DNA of 43,829 bases from Solibacillus silvestris_B. GTDB lineage: Bacteria; Bacillota; Bacilli; Bacillales_A; Planococcaceae. The first letter of the stretch is position 1. Each line of letters begins with the position of its first letter. The notes beneath the pieces are model-generated. The model ran no database searches, was not told the origin of the DNA, and saw only the letters and a program-made list of their open reading frames with translations. A program made the translations under genes and the position numbers. Location: assembly GCF_051967575.1 (NCBI RefSeq), contig NZ_JBQCJW010000031.1, positions 1 through 43,829 of the forward strand, read 5' to 3'. This document shows positions 43,568 through 43,829 of this stretch, in pieces.

Positions 43568-43829
43568 GCCTATGTATAAGAATATTTTTATTTTATAGAA
43601 AAAGTTTTTAAAAATCAATCAAATTCTATTATTATCTGAAAATTTCTTTATTTAGGGATAAAAAATGAAGTGATTATTTTTATTAAAAATCAAGTTCTTT
43701 TCTGCCATTAAAGATTTAACAACATGATAAATGATGATGGACCTTATTTTTTGTTCATCACCATAACATGGGGTTGATTTCCATTGCGGGTCGGACGCTT
43801 TCTTACCTCCAGTCAAGTGTTTTTAATTA
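43568..43829. other. AT-rich promoter region and a decayed dispersed-repeat fragment
   Basis: 43570-43700 is very AT-rich and could hold the antiporter promoter (TTGATT about 19 bases before TATAAA on the minus strand). At about 43769-43805 the plus strand reads GGGTTGATTTCCATTGCGGG and then TCGGACGCTTTC, close to a GTTGATTTCCGnnnnGGGnGGACGCTTTCC element that I recall as widespread in Bacillaceae intergenic DNA. No gene seen. Confidence 0.4.

Overview
The window looks like chromosomal DNA of a low-GC, endospore-former-type Firmicute of the Bacillales, most likely the Planococcaceae/Lysinibacillus–Solibacillus group. Three things support this. The gene order dinG–ypmB–aspB–asnS–dnaD–nth–ypoC facing recU–ponA, with yppE–mrfA–mrfB–gpsB–rnpB–rlmL(ypsC)–ypvA alongside, is the Bacillus subtilis arrangement. 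The RNase P RNA has the class-B (Bacillus) form. Ribosome binding sites are strong AGGAGG-like sequences, often followed by TTG or GTG starts. No plasmid, phage or CRISPR feature was seen.

Layout. 1-3.8 kb is AT-rich accessory DNA: an inositol-monophosphatase-family gene that appears cut by the end of an insertion sequence leaving the window, a MarR–DUF3147 pair, an XRE regulator–membrane protein pair with a clear operator, an orphan membrane protein and a decayed fragment. 3.8-9.3 kb holds single-gene units: a patatin-like lipase, oligoendopeptidase F, malic enzyme and a membrane-anchored HtrA-like protease, followed by a cluster of degenerate palindromic repeats. 9.7-13.8 kb holds a PiT phosphate transporter with its DUF47 partner, an MBL hydrolase and a two-domain sulfurtransferase. 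13.8-20.2 kb holds a double dynamin (DynA), preceded by a GC-rich segment that folds like a structured RNA, then a Fur-box-controlled 26-residue membrane peptide not previously apparent as an ORF, a CheX-like protein, and an ECF sigma factor with a membrane partner. 20.3-42 kb is the conserved genome-maintenance block: two DinG-type helicases, a 23S rRNA methyltransferase, a PAS-GGDEF-EAL protein, rnpB, gpsB, mrfAB, recU, ponA, nth, dnaD, asnS and aspB. 42.3-43.5 kb is a CPA2 antiporter preceded by a terminator-like leader hairpin.

How the genes work together. Many serve DNA repair and chromosome processing (RecU, Nth, DinG, YpvA, MrfA, MrfB, DnaD) next to envelope growth (PonA, GpsB, DynA). 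RecU–PonA is a coupled two-gene unit, and the converging dinG…ypoC unit is tightly packed. Several starts were reassigned from ribosome binding site position (S1C protease, ECF sigma, ypvA, rlmL, mrfA, the 70-residue protein, ponA, dnaD, asnS, ypmB, antiporter). All identities come from reading motifs by eye; no database search was possible.
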